A DNA stretch of 59,687 nucleotides from Lachnoclostridium sp. An14 (GCF_002160755.1 NZ_NFLE01000025.1:1-59687); one strand, 5' to 3'. Shown: positions 9,275-18,140, numbered from the stretch's first letter. Notes: generated by a model from the letters alone, not told the origin. Numbers and translations are program-made.

Positions 9275-9280
9275 GCGGCA

Positions 9281-9338
9281 AAAAAATATCAGGACGGCGT
9301 CCGCTTCATCGGTTCGCGAAGGCTGTCCTGATATTTTT
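9281..9338 (-). terminator. Terminator after the ADP-ribosylglycohydrolase-family gene
   Basis: A/T-flanked arms AAAAATATCAGGAC and GTCCTGATATTTTT (14 pairs) enclose a loop of about 29 bases. The hairpin ends in a T-run in either direction, but the gene ending at 9369 reads leftward into it. Confidence 0.75.
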
Positions 9339-9368
9339 GGGGTTTTTAGTGATTTTTTGTGATTTTGT

Positions 9369-11633
9369 TTATATTTCTGTGGTTTTATGGATATTTTCTG
9401 GATTTGGGGCGGCATTTTGGAAGGATTGGTGGTGTTTTGGGGGTTTGATGCCGTCTCCCGCCGGCCAGATGCGGATGCCGTCCAGAGCCAGATGGCTGCC
9501 CTGTCTCACGGAGACGCCCACGCAGCCGTTGGAATAGGGCCCTGCTCCATGGGGAGAAACCAGCTCTGCCGTCTCCTCCCCTTCTCCCGTTTCTCCCGTC
9601 CGCGCCCAGGCCCGCAGGGCATTTCCCGCCGCCTCCACGGTGACAGTCACCGGCCGGCCCCATTTCCAGGGAAAGGCCGTTTCCGCCAGCAGATCATAGC
9701 CGCTGCCGTCCGGGCGGCTCCTCACCAGTCCAAACCGGCCCCCTTCCAGCAGGGCCGCCCCGCAGGATCTAGTTCCGCCCTGAACCCGCAGGTTTACCCC
9801 GTGGAAGTTCCCGCAGATGGGGGTAAAGACGTATTCCGCCCGGTAATCCCGCCAGTCACAGCCGCCGGTGTACAGCTCCCCGAAATCGGCGCAGGAGAGG
9901 TGAAGGCGGCCCTGCTCCAGCCAGGCGTCTCCCTTCAGCCTGGTAAACTGGCTGATCTCTGTGTGCCCTCCGGGCCACACCTCGGTCTGCTCCCGCCCGC
10001 AGTCTAACCTGTAGTCTGCCTGGCCGGAAAAGGAAAGGTCATCCACCATTCCCACAAACTCAAACCGCTCCAGCGCCCGGCCCTCCATTCGGAAACAGAA
10101 CCCGGCCTCCCCCAAAAGGGCGTCCGTGCCGCCGGGGATCTGGAACCGGAGCCGTTTCCACTCTCCCAGCCCCAGAGAAATCCGCTCTCCCTCATAGATC
10201 TTCCCGTTTCGAATATCCTTCCCATACAGGGACACCTGGGCGGGTCGGCCGTACTCCGGCAGATATACCCACCCTTCCACCACCTGTCCCGGATAGAGAA
10301 TGGGGGAAAAGGCCGGGTCGTAGCGGCTGTCCGTAAAATCTTCCGGCCGGTAGTAGGTCTGATGGTACAGATAAAGAACCTCCCCCGGCTCCATGGGAGC
10401 CGCCACGAATTTCAGGGAACGGCTGCCGGACGCTGCCGTCTCCTCCGTGTTTTCCAGGTAAAAATGACGGCCGTTTCCTGCGTCTCCCGGACCGTTTCCC
10501 GACTCCGCCCGCAGACGCATGGCGTGGGTGGAACCGGGAAATTCAAAGTGGAACCGCCGCTCCCCGGAGAGGGCCTCCCGCCAGCCCTCCGGGATCTCCT
10601 CCCCGTCCAGGGCATAGGCCAGCCTGGCGATGTAGGCGGCGGAGCCGGGAATATCCTGGATGTTATAGTAGCCCAGCACGCTGGAGGAGATAAGCAAATC
10701 TCCCACCGGCTGCCGCCATTTCCTTCCGATGGCGGAAAGGCCCAGGGCCACCCCCAGAATACAGGCCACGTTTCCCACGTTGCAGTCCGTGTCCCAGCCG
10801 CAGAGGTTGCAGATTTCCAGGGTGCGGTCAAAGTCCCCGCCGCCGTAGAGCATGGCCAGGGCCATCACGGCAGCGTTGGGGATGATGTGGCAGACGCCGG
10901 GGTATTTGTCATAGCCGTAATGGGCCTTCACGTACTGAAAACATTCCCGCCAGGCCTCTCCTTCCTTCTCATGGCTGTCGTAAAAGGCCATCACCGCCCT
11001 CAAGGCCTCCTCATAGCGGCTGTCTGGCTCCACAAAGGAAAGCCCCGTCTCCATCACCTTCCGGATGTCCCTTTCCTCAAAGGCGGCGCTGATGGAGGCG
11101 GCCACAAAGGCGGCTCCGTTTAAGCCGTCCCCGTCGTGGGTGACGGAGGCCGCCGCCCGGGCCATCCTGGCTGCCCGCTCCGGGTGTCCGGGATTGACCA
11201 GGCCCCAGGTGTCGGAAAAGATCTGGCCGCCGATCTGCTCCGCCATGGTGGAACCGTTCTGAGCCATGCTGCCGCTCTGGGGGGCTGGGATGCCGTTTCG
11301 CAGGTTTAAATAGGCGGTGTGCTCCGTGGAAACGCCGTAGCCGCCCCACCAGAAAAACCCGTGCTCGTAGGGGGCGTAGTTTAGCAGGGCCTGGGCCACC
11401 GCCTGGGGCGTCGCCTCCCCGCTGTCCTCCAAAGCCCGCAGGAAAAACCAGGGGCCGTTGCTGTCGTCATCGGCGGCAAAATTTTTGTAGGCGGCGGGGT
11501 AATCCGGCAGGCGGTCCCCAAACAGGTTCCGGATCTTTTCATAGCTCCACCCTTCTATGGGCGCCCCGTAGCGGATGCCGATGATTTTCGCCAGCCAGCC
11601 GCTGTAGATTTTTTCGATATATTCCTGTTTCAA
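9369..11633 (-). CDS. ADP-ribosylglycohydrolase-family protein with a large C-terminal extension
   Basis: This 754-residue protein starts at a TTG (11633), supported by AAGGAGG nine bases upstream; an earlier in-frame codon at 11717 lacks a ribosome-binding site. The N-terminal part, about residues 1-330, has the ADP-ribosylglycohydrolase fold signature: aspartates in DDDSN (55-57), HDGDG (166-170) and GWDTD (279-283) would hold the two Mg2+ ions. The rest, about 330 residues rich in Gly, Arg and aromatics, looks beta-rich and ends in a segment resembling concanavalin-like or DUF1080-type sandwiches; I cannot name it. Such proteins remove ADP-ribose or cleave related N-glycosides. Its place between adenosine deaminase and the nucleoside hydrolase favours a small nucleoside-type substrate. 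Confidence 0.75.
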   Translation of the reverse strand: MKQEYIEKIYSGWLAKIIGIRYGAPIEGWSYEKIRNLFGDRLPDYPAAYKNFAADDDSNGPWFFLRALEDSGEATPQAVAQALLNYAPYEHGFFWWGGYGVSTEHTAYLNLRNGIPAPQSGSMAQNGSTMAEQIGGQIFSDTWGLVNPGHPERAARMARAAASVTHDGDGLNGAAFVAASISAAFEERDIRKVMETGLSFVEPDSRYEEALRAVMAFYDSHEKEGEAWRECFQYVKAHYGYDKYPGVCHIIPNAAVMALAMLYGGGDFDRTLEICNLCGWDTDCNVGNVACILGVALGLSAIGRKWRQPVGDLLISSSVLGYYNIQDIPGSAAYIARLAYALDGEEIPEGWREALSGERRFHFEFPGSTHAMRLRAESGNGPGDAGNGRHFYLENTEETAASGSRSLKFVAAPMEPGEVLYLYHQTYYRPEDFTDSRYDPAFSPILYPGQVVEGWVYLPEYGRPAQVSLYGKDIRNGKIYEGERISLGLGEWKRLRFQIPGGTDALLGEAGFCFRMEGRALERFEFVGMVDDLSFSGQADYRLDCGREQTEVWPGGHTEISQFTRLKGDAWLEQGRLHLSCADFGELYTGGCDWRDYRAEYVFTPICGNFHGVNLRVQGGTRSCGAALLEGGRFGLVRSRPDGSGYDLLAETAFPWKWGRPVTVTVEAAGNALRAWARTGETGEGEETAELVSPHGAGPYSNGCVGVSVRQGSHLALDGIRIWPAGDGIKPPKHHQSFQNAAPNPENIHKTTEI

Positions 11634-11735
11634 TGGGTTGTCCTCCTTCTGGCCGCCCGCCGGGAGGCTTTTATGTCGCTGGAAACGCAATTTCTCTAAA
11701 CAAAGAAGTCTGCGCAACCAGCCGGAGGCTTTGTG

Positions 11736-12689
11736 TCACAGACACAAAAACGCTCCCCCGCGGGCGTATTCTTCCATCCGTTCCACGTCCTGGTCCGTAA
11801 AGCCGAAGGCCGCTTTGGCCAGGGCGATCTCCCGGGGCAGGGTGGTGGCAGATACGGTGCGGTTGTCCGTGTTTAAGGTGACGTGCACCCCGGCGTCGTA
11901 GAGGCGGCGGATGGGGTGGTCTTTTAAGGACGGCGCGGCCTTGGTCTGGACGTTGCTGGTGATGCAGACCTCTAAGGGGATCCCGTACCTTGCCAGCTCA
12001 TCCATCAACCGCTCATCCCTGGCAGCGGCAATCCCGTGGCCGATCCGCCTCGCTCCCATATCCAAAGCCTTTTTCACGCTGTCCGGCCCGTCCGCCTCGC
12101 CGGCGTGGATGGTGTAGGGCAGGCCATAGCGGGCGGCCCTGGAAAACAGGTCCCGGAACATCCCCGTATCGTAAACCTCCTCCGCTCCCGCCAGATCCAC
12201 GCCGCAGACCACGCCTCCCGCCAGCAGGCCGGCCGCCAGCTCCAGAGTCTCCAGATTGGCCCTCTCACACTCCGGCCCCTCTCCTCTCATGCAGCAGAGC
12301 AGAAGACCTACCCGGATGGCAGGAAATTCTTTCATCCCCCGCTTTACGCCGCGGATCACTGCCTCCGCCGCCTGGGCCTGGGTCATGCCCTTTTTTGTGG
12401 AAAGCTGGGGGGCAAACCGAAGTTCGCAGTAGGTCATCCCCTCCTTCGCCAGTTCCTCTGTGAGTTCCCAGGCTACCCGCTCCAGGGCGTCCGCCTGCTG
12501 CAGACAGGTCATGGGAAGGGCAAACCGGGAAAGGTATTCTGATAAGCTGCCGCAGGGCACCGGCGCCTCCATGAGTGTCCGCAGTGCAGAGACATCCGCC
12601 GCAGGCATGGGAAGTCCCTGCTCCGCCGCCAGCTCCCAGATGGTCTCCGGCCGCAGGGATCCGTCCAGATGGATATGTAATTCTGTCAT
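11736..12689 (-). CDS. add: Adenosine deaminase
   Basis: It converts adenosine or deoxyadenosine to inosine forms with a catalytic Zn2+. All hallmark sites are present in this 317-residue protein: the metal pair HIHLDG (His5, His7), HAGEA (His195, Glu198 as proton donor), RIGHGI (His218) and the metal aspartate in NTDNR (Asp275). AGGAGG lies upstream of the ATG. It is shorter than mammalian ADA but normal for bacterial forms. Reading leftward into the ADP-ribosylglycohydrolase-family gene 102 bases away, it belongs to the nucleoside salvage region. A small dyad TTTGTGTC/GACACAAA covers its stop codon. Confidence 0.9.
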   Translation of the reverse strand: MTELHIHLDGSLRPETIWELAAEQGLPMPAADVSALRTLMEAPVPCGSLSEYLSRFALPMTCLQQADALERVAWELTEELAKEGMTYCELRFAPQLSTKKGMTQAQAAEAVIRGVKRGMKEFPAIRVGLLLCCMRGEGPECERANLETLELAAGLLAGGVVCGVDLAGAEEVYDTGMFRDLFSRAARYGLPYTIHAGEADGPDSVKKALDMGARRIGHGIAAARDERLMDELARYGIPLEVCITSNVQTKAAPSLKDHPIRRLYDAGVHVTLNTDNRTVSATTLPREIALAKAAFGFTDQDVERMEEYARGGAFLCL

Positions 12690-12741
12690 GATCGTCCTCC
12701 TGTGTATACTGTGGTTGGCCGCGGAAAACGGGCGTTTCCAA

Positions 12742-12785
12742 GGTCAAAAATCTTCTTGCAAGCAGGCTTGCATCGGATTTTCGAC
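12742..12785 (-). terminator. Long hairpin between the zinc-ribbon gene and add
   Basis: GGTCAAAAATC (12742-12752) pairs with GATTTTCGACC (12775-12785) with one extra base, and TGCAAGC pairs with GCTTGCA inside. Read leftward, the stem ends in GATTTTTGACC. It likely terminates the small membrane-protein transcript before add; add needs a promoter between here and 12690, none of which is clear. Confidence 0.5.
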
Positions 12786-12904
12786 CTTTTGCCCCTGGTA
12801 TCCCAAAGAAAGAAAACACCGGGAATGCCGCCCGGTTCCGCCGCAGGAAAATAGAGATAGCGTGTAGTATATCACGTTCTCCCGCCTTTGAAAAGCCCTT
12901 TCCC

Positions 12905-13165
12905 TCATTCTTCCAGCCGTCTGTGACAGTTCGGACACTCCTTTGGAATGGGCCGGTATCCCGCCAGGAAATGGCCGCAGAACGGACATCTGACCCTGGC
13001 AAAATAGTATCCCATACCGGCTATGACCGTCAGGAATCCCATCCACAGCCACCCATTCAGCTGATACTCCCCCGCCGTCCCCGCCCCGATCACGGCAAAC
13101 AGCGCCCCGTTTCCCATTATAATCCAAGAAATGACCGCATTTCGTTTCGGATTCTGTTTTCTCAT
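12905..13165 (-). CDS. Small membrane protein with a C-terminal zinc ribbon
   Basis: The 86-residue protein has two hydrophobic segments (about residues 10-30 and 38-55) and then a four-cysteine zinc-ribbon pattern, CPFCG (Cys60, Cys63) and CPNC (Cys77, Cys80). The ATG at 13165 follows GGAGG with an eight-base gap; the reading frame is open further upstream but without a ribosome-binding site. Function is unknown. Similar tail-ribbon membrane proteins are common in Firmicutes. Confidence 0.6.
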   Translation of the reverse strand: MRKQNPKRNAVISWIIMGNGALFAVIGAGTAGEYQLNGWLWMGFLTVIAGMGYYFARVRCPFCGHFLAGYRPIPKECPNCHRRLEE

Positions 13166-13332
13166 GTCTCCCACCTCCGTCAAAGCTGCCAGGAAATAGA
13201 CCGAAAACCCGGTCACCGTTTCAAAGCCCCTGCCATCCAATGATAGCCATCGCCGTCCCCGCCGGAATCAGCGTCAGATAACTGATCCCGTTAAACATCG
13301 TGAAATTGTACGTATTCGACGCCTTTCATTTT

Positions 13333-13881
13333 CTATCTTTCTGTAACCATAAACCGTTGAAGTTTTTCTTGTATATTGTCGGTTCCCTTTATCCCTATCA
13401 TTGGAATCTGAATGCTTTCTTGTAACAGCCGGTGAGATATTTTTTCTATCAATAGCCCCATTCCATTGACTTCCGCATTATTGTCCGATGTGGTTTCCAC
13501 ACCGCAGTTAGGAGAACGGTTTGCTCCGACCATGCCGGCAATTTCAAATCCATATTTTTTATATTCTATGATTTGCTGTACTATGTAATCAGCCATTCTC
13601 TCCAGTTTTTCATTCGGGCTGCCGCTTTTCATTGCCGAACGTATTCGTGTATTCTCTACCACTACAGGACTGTCAATACCGTGAATATTTCCCCGATCAA
13701 GTCCTAAGCAGCAAAATTCTGGACAAGGCATCTGTACAATACCAATATCAGCATTTAAGAAATAATCAATAACATCTCTAAATGCCGCCGGATAAACCGC
13801 CGTTCCATCAGAAATGGAATTTTGATTCAAAAGACAATGGGCGATAAAAACAACTTTTTTACTTCTCCCGTCATGAAACAT
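13333..13881 (-). CDS. TudS-like (DUF523-related) putative desulfidase
   Basis: Proteins of this group bind a [4Fe-4S] cluster through three cysteines and remove sulfur from small thiolated compounds; thiouracil desulfidase TudS is the studied example. Here the 182-residue chain has Cys16 in AHCLLNQNS, a cysteine cluster CPEFCC (53-58), and Cys126 in SPNCGVETT, which matches the family layout. The ATG at 13881 follows GAGGTG. The gene stands alone between a zinc-ribbon protein and a lipoprotein. If the substrate is a thio-base it would fit the nearby nucleoside genes, but this is guesswork. Confidence 0.65.
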   Translation of the reverse strand: MFHDGRSKKVVFIAHCLLNQNSISDGTAVYPAAFRDVIDYFLNADIGIVQMPCPEFCCLGLDRGNIHGIDSPVVVENTRIRSAMKSGSPNEKLERMADYIVQQIIEYKKYGFEIAGMVGANRSPNCGVETTSDNNAEVNGMGLLIEKISHRLLQESIQIPMIGIKGTDNIQEKLQRFMVTER

Positions 13882-14009
13882 ATTACACCTCACAAATTCT
13901 TTTTTTCTGTTTTTCCTTCTTGAACCATGTCCCCGCGGCCTTCCTTTTAAGCTCCGCCCCCGGCAAAACGCCGCATCGCTCCATTCCGCAAGCGGAACAA
14001 ACACCAGGA

Positions 14010-14435
14010 CTAATCATATTTGGAAACAATATCCTCCGGACGGACGGCGGTTTCATCCCGCACCCACGTTTCGTCCTCGTACCGATAGCAGAATACGCCC
14101 ACATCACCGGACTGCGTCCAGATATTGTAGCTGTCGCTCTCCCAGCATATACCCCAGAAGTCCCGCGCCCGCGCCGGAATAAAGGAAAAGATCTCTTTTT
14201 CACGACTGGCATCCAGAATGGTGACTCTCACATACCTCACCTTCGTGGTGCGGGAATATTCTTCTGTCTCTACGGTCTGTACCGCCACATATTTTTTATC
14301 GTAGCTGTATGTATCTTCCGCAGTGAAGGAGCCCCAGTTGGATTTTGGAGGTTCCTCTGTGCGTTGGGCGCATCCGGACAGCAGGCAAATTTGCAGCATC
14401 CAGACTGCCATTATTTTGAAAAATGCTCTCATCAC
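14010..14435 (-). CDS. Putative lipoprotein, function unknown
   Basis: A 141-residue secreted protein with a typical lipoprotein signal: a hydrophobic stretch followed by the lipobox LLSGC at about residue 22. The mature part is rich in aromatic and charged residues and shows no known motif. The start is GTG at 14435 or the adjacent ATG at 14432; AGGAGG is eight or eleven bases upstream respectively, so the GTG is slightly favoured. Confidence 0.6.
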   Translation of the reverse strand: MMRAFFKIMAVWMLQICLLSGCAQRTEEPPKSNWGSFTAEDTYSYDKKYVAVQTVETEEYSRTTKVRYVRVTILDASREKEIFSFIPARARDFWGICWESDSYNIWTQSGDVGVFCYRYEDETWVRDETAVRPEDIVSKYD

Positions 14436-14506
14436 CGGCGCGGCCTCCTGTTTTGATTCATTCCTCTGGTTTCCTTAGTGGTGAACGTGGAATTATCAAT
14501 CTGATT

Positions 14507-15433
14507 CTATCCGGCAATGCAGTTCATAACCACACTGATCATCATCTCTTTTTCTTCCGGATGGGATTCGGCAATCATAATTGTCAATGCAACCAGAGTA
14601 TGGTCATCAATCAGCTTTTTCCCTTCGCAAAACAGTACGCCGTTTTTATCCAGGAAATATAAAAATATCGTTGCGGCAATTCTTTTGTTTCCATCACTAA
14701 AGCTATGATTCTTGGTAATGAAGTACAGAAGATTCGCTGCTTTTTCCTCCAGAGTCGGATAAATATCCTGCCCGCCAAAACTTTGATAAATGTTTCCGAT
14801 GCTGCCTTTAAAAGATTCATCTTTTTCGTTTCCAAACAAAGCAGAATCCTCCGAAAATTTCATACTGTCGATTACATTTCGGCATTCCTCATAGGTAAGG
14901 ACATAAACAGCCTGGTTTCCTTTAGGGCGCCGCATAGACTGATGATCGTAATCATCCAGTAAATCGAGCGCAAGGCTGTACCGTTCAACGACGGATAATA
15001 CTTGCGCTACATCAAGGTTATTTTCTGCACGTTTCATAATCTGTATCACCTCTCCCAACTGGTTGATTCGATTATGATTGACTGCATAGCCTTTCATTAT
15101 GTAATTTCTCAAAACAGAGTTTGCCCATTTGCGGAAGGCGATGCCGCGCTTTGATTTAACTCGATAGCCCACAGATATAATCATATCAAGATTATAATGC
15201 TCAACTTGATATGTTTTCCCATCATCAGCAGTTGTCGCAAATTTTGCGACAACTGAAGAATCCAGTTCTTCCTTTAGAACATTGTTGATATGTTTGCCGA
15301 TCGTTTTAATATCTCTATCAAATAATTCTGCCATTTGACTTCTTGACAGCCATACCGTATCCTGTTCAGGAGAAACATTGACTTTTAATTCCAAATTATC
15401 ATCCTGAAATAATACAATTTCATTTTTCATCAT
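14507..15433 (-). CDS. RhuM-family protein with a C-terminal Fic/Doc domain
   Basis: The 308-residue protein has a RhuM-type N-terminal half (about residues 1-130; RSQMAELFDRDIKTIGKHI and a conserved RGIAFRKWANSVL) and a Fic domain in the C-terminal half. The Fic active-site motif HSFSDGNKR (residues 243-251) is intact, with catalytic His243, so nucleotide or phosphate transfer to a target protein is likely. AAGGAG lies eight bases before the ATG. Upstream, a -10-like TATAAT sits at 15531-15536 on this strand. No antitoxin gene is adjacent. Base composition is lower in GC than the flanking operons, which suggests transfer. Confidence 0.8.
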   Translation of the reverse strand: MMKNEIVLFQDDNLELKVNVSPEQDTVWLSRSQMAELFDRDIKTIGKHINNVLKEELDSSVVAKFATTADDGKTYQVEHYNLDMIISVGYRVKSKRGIAFRKWANSVLRNYIMKGYAVNHNRINQLGEVIQIMKRAENNLDVAQVLSVVERYSLALDLLDDYDHQSMRRPKGNQAVYVLTYEECRNVIDSMKFSEDSALFGNEKDESFKGSIGNIYQSFGGQDIYPTLEEKAANLLYFITKNHSFSDGNKRIAATIFLYFLDKNGVLFCEGKKLIDDHTLVALTIMIAESHPEEKEMMISVVMNCIAG

Positions 15434-15631
15434 ACTAAGAGCTCCTTGATAAGTCCTCTATCTTTTTGAACTTATGCTCAAAAAGGATCCCCCGTTTCGC
15501 TGGGTCAACTTCCAATTTGATTCGTAACCTTATTATACTCCTCACAACCGCCCAAGAACAGTCCCCATTGCAATACCATACGCCTAATCGCCCTACGATT
15601 CTGCCACATCGGCCCCCATCCCGCCGTCCTC

Positions 15632-16519
15632 TTACGGAAATACCCGCTCCACACAATGCTGGATCACAGACTCCATCTGGGGCGATACCCACTTGTTGCG
15701 GTGGTACAGGAGCTGTTTCCACACCTCGATCTCAAATTCCTCCACATCCAGAAGGACCAGTTTCCCCTCCGCCGCCCTGCCGGCTGTGACGTAATCCGGC
15801 AGAAGGGAAACGCCAAGATTCTGCTCCAGCAGCGAACAGATCAAATCTGTGTTCCCAATCTCCAGAACCGGCTGAATCTCCACAGACATCTCGGCCATCC
15901 GTTCATCCAGGAGACGGCGGTAGCTCATCCCCTTCTCCGTCAAAATAAAGGGGTGAGACAACAGATCCCGAATGGACCGTTTCGGATTCCGGGAAAGGGG
16001 ATACCCGGCCCCCGCCACGAAATGTACGCCTACTTTTTCTTCTTTTACGATCACATACTCCCGATTGTAAATATGGCTGTCCAAAGTGAGGACAAGGTCC
16101 ACCTCGTTGTGATCCACGAGACGAAGCATCTCACCGGTTCCGGCCGTGATGATCTTTAACGCGATCTGAGGATACAAGGTTTCAAAGGAAACGTAACTTT
16201 TCCCGAAAAACGAACTGCACAGGGAATCGGCCATAGCCATTCTTACGTGGCCGCGGACGGCGTCTGTCTCCTGCATCGTTTCCTTCAGCTCCAGGGTCAG
16301 CTTGTTGACCTTGTGGGCGTAATCCAGCACCTCCCTGCCTTTCTCCGTCAGGGCAATGGTGTGGTTGACCCTCTCAAAAAGAGGAAAACTCAGCTCACGC
16401 TCCAGCTGCCTGATCTGGAACGAAACGGTAGACTGGGAAAATCCCAAGGTTTCCGCCGCCTTCGTAAAGCTGTTCAGCTCGGCTACATAAATAAAGGTGG
16501 TTAAATTCTTAATGTCCAT
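15632..16519 (-). CDS. LysR-family transcriptional regulator
   Basis: The 295-residue length and the N-terminal winged helix are typical of the family: MDIKNLTTFIYVAELNSFTKAAETLGFSQ-type sequence with the recognition helix at about residues 25-45 (SQSTVSFQIRQLE). The rest is a two-lobed ligand-binding domain. It is transcribed away from the amino-acid symporter gene at 16658 and most likely controls it. The ligand is unknown; an amino acid is the simple guess. Confidence 0.88.
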   Translation of the reverse strand: MDIKNLTTFIYVAELNSFTKAAETLGFSQSTVSFQIRQLERELSFPLFERVNHTIALTEKGREVLDYAHKVNKLTLELKETMQETDAVRGHVRMAMADSLCSSFFGKSYVSFETLYPQIALKIITAGTGEMLRLVDHNEVDLVLTLDSHIYNREYVIVKEEKVGVHFVAGAGYPLSRNPKRSIRDLLSHPFILTEKGMSYRRLLDERMAEMSVEIQPVLEIGNTDLICSLLEQNLGVSLLPDYVTAGRAAEGKLVLLDVEEFEIEVWKQLLYHRNKWVSPQMESVIQHCVERVFP

Positions 16520-16548
16520 TTTGTCACCATCTAATTTTTCGATTTATA

Positions 16549-16594
16549 TGATTATAATTATCAATTTTACAAATACTTTGTTCTATTATATACT
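16549..16594 (+). promoter_or_regulatory. Promoter and LysR-type dyad for the symporter gene
   Basis: A -35 box TTTACA (16566-16571) and a -10 box TATACT (16589-16594) are 17 bases apart. Directly upstream is the dyad TGAT-N7-ATCA (16549-16563), close in form to the T-N11-A sites bound by LysR regulators. It lies between the divergent LysR gene and the symporter gene. Confidence 0.55.
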
Positions 16595-16657
16595 ATGGGA
16601 CAGAGAAACTCAAACAGAAAACAAACGGAACACAGAGCATAGAGAGGGACAAATACG

Positions 16658-18088
16658 ATGGAATTTTTCAATGCGGCCGTACAGGCAGTGGTACAGTTTT
16701 TTGAACAGATTTACGCCATATTGTGGGGAGATCTTGTCACGCTTCCCCTGCCGGGCGGAAGCCAGCTTGGATTATCGTTGCTGGTCATCATCCTGGTGCC
16801 TGCCGGCATCTACTTTACCCTGCGGACAAAATTTCTGCCGTTCCGCCTTTTCCCGGAAATGATCCGGGCTGCGGTGGAGGACAAGGGCGTTTCGGAGACA
16901 AACGGTATTTCCGGCGTGCAGGCCCTCATCGTATCCACAGCCACCCGTGTGGGTATGGGCAATCTGGTGGGCGTTGTATCCGCCATCTCCGCAGGGGGAG
17001 CCGGTGCCGTTTTCTGGATGTGGATCATTGCCCTTCTCGGTTCGTCCACTGCGTTTGCGGAGGCTACCCTCGCCCAGATCTACAAGGAAAAAGATCCCCT
17101 TTACGGCGGATTCCGGGGCGGCCCGGCCTACTACATCCACGGGCTCTTTATCACAAAACGTGGGAGCAGACGGAAAAAATCCATCCTCGCGGTGCTCTTT
17201 GCCCTCTCCGGCCTGCTCTGTTGGTGCGGCATCAGCCAGGTGATCGGAAACTCGGTTTCATCGGCGCTGGAGAATGCCTTTCACATTCCGCCGCTCTATT
17301 CCACGATGGTACTGGTGGCTCTGGCAGCGGTGATCGTGCTGCGGAAAAACGCCACCGTGAAAGTGCTGGATATTATGGTTCCCGTTATGGCAGCCCTTTA
17401 CCTGATCATAACCATTTTTATCATTGTGACCAACATGACACAGATTCCGGCTGTCTTTGGCAGAATCTTTGAGGAGGCCTTTGGTTTTCGCCAGGTGGCC
17501 GCAGGCGGCTTTGGGGCTGTGCTGATGAACGGCGTCAAACGGGGACTTTTTTCCAATGAAGCCGGCTCCGGTTCCGCACCCTGCGCGGCAGCGGCAGCGG
17601 ATATTAGCCATCCGGCCAAGGAGGGACTTCTCCAGGCCCTGGGCGTCTTTATTGATACGCTGATCATTTGCAGCTGTACGGCCATGATCATGCTGCTGGC
17701 TCCGGTGGAGCTGACTGGTGGGCTGGAAGGCATGAACCTTTTGCAGACAGCCATGGAGTATCATCTCGGAGAGTTTGGAACGGTGTTTATCGCGGTGATC
17801 CTGTGGCTTTTCAGTTTTTCCACCTTCATCGGCGTTTTATTCTACGCCCGCTCCAATGTGGCCTACCTTTTCGGCGATCAATGGAAATACCAGACCATGT
17901 ACAAGGTTCTGGCTCTTGTAATGCTGTTTATCGGCGGGCTTGCCGCTTATTCCTTTGTTTGGGATCTGGGAGATGTGGGGATTGGACTTATGACCATCTT
18001 CAATATGATCGCCCTGGTGCCCATGGCGACAGAGGCGGTGGAATCGCTGAAGGATTATGAAAAAAATGGAAAAGGGAAGAATCTTTGA
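16658..18088 (+). CDS. Alanine/glycine:cation symporter family protein
   Basis: This 476-residue membrane protein imports alanine or glycine with Na+ or H+. The family signatures are visible: AGIYFTLRTKFLPFRLFPEM near residues 48-67, GNLVGVVSAISAGGAGAVFWMW near 101-122, GGPAYYI near 152, and NGVKRGLFSNEAGSGSAP near 288-305. About ten hydrophobic segments run through the chain. A G-rich ribosome-binding site precedes the ATG. Control by the divergent LysR regulator is inferred. Confidence 0.9.
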   Translation: MEFFNAAVQAVVQFFEQIYAILWGDLVTLPLPGGSQLGLSLLVIILVPAGIYFTLRTKFLPFRLFPEMIRAAVEDKGVSETNGISGVQALIVSTATRVGMGNLVGVVSAISAGGAGAVFWMWIIALLGSSTAFAEATLAQIYKEKDPLYGGFRGGPAYYIHGLFITKRGSRRKKSILAVLFALSGLLCWCGISQVIGNSVSSALENAFHIPPLYSTMVLVALAAVIVLRKNATVKVLDIMVPVMAALYLIITIFIIVTNMTQIPAVFGRIFEEAFGFRQVAAGGFGAVLMNGVKRGLFSNEAGSGSAPCAAAAADISHPAKEGLLQALGVFIDTLIICSCTAMIMLLAPVELTGGLEGMNLLQTAMEYHLGEFGTVFIAVILWLFSFSTFIGVLFYARSNVAYLFGDQWKYQTMYKVLALVMLFIGGLAAYSFVWDLGDVGIGLMTIFNMIALVPMATEAVESLKDYEKNGKGKNL

Positions 18089-18100
18089 CCATAAATTCCC

Positions 18101-18140
18101 AGCAAAAGCAGCCGATCGTCTCCGACCGGCTGCTTTTGCT
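18101..18140 (+). terminator. Terminator of the symporter gene
   Basis: AGCAAAAGCAGCCG (18101-18114) pairs perfectly with CGGCTGCTTTTGCT (18127-18140) around a 12-base loop, 12 bases past the stop codon. The T-run is inside the stem rather than after it, so strength is uncertain. Confidence 0.7.

Noticed and set aside
9149-9415. An 88-codon frame between the nucleoside operon and the glycohydrolase gene
   Set aside because: It crosses the terminator and tandem repeat and has no ribosome-binding site.
15435-15722. A 95-codon frame after the LysR gene
   Set aside because: Mostly a shadow of the LysR gene end in another frame.
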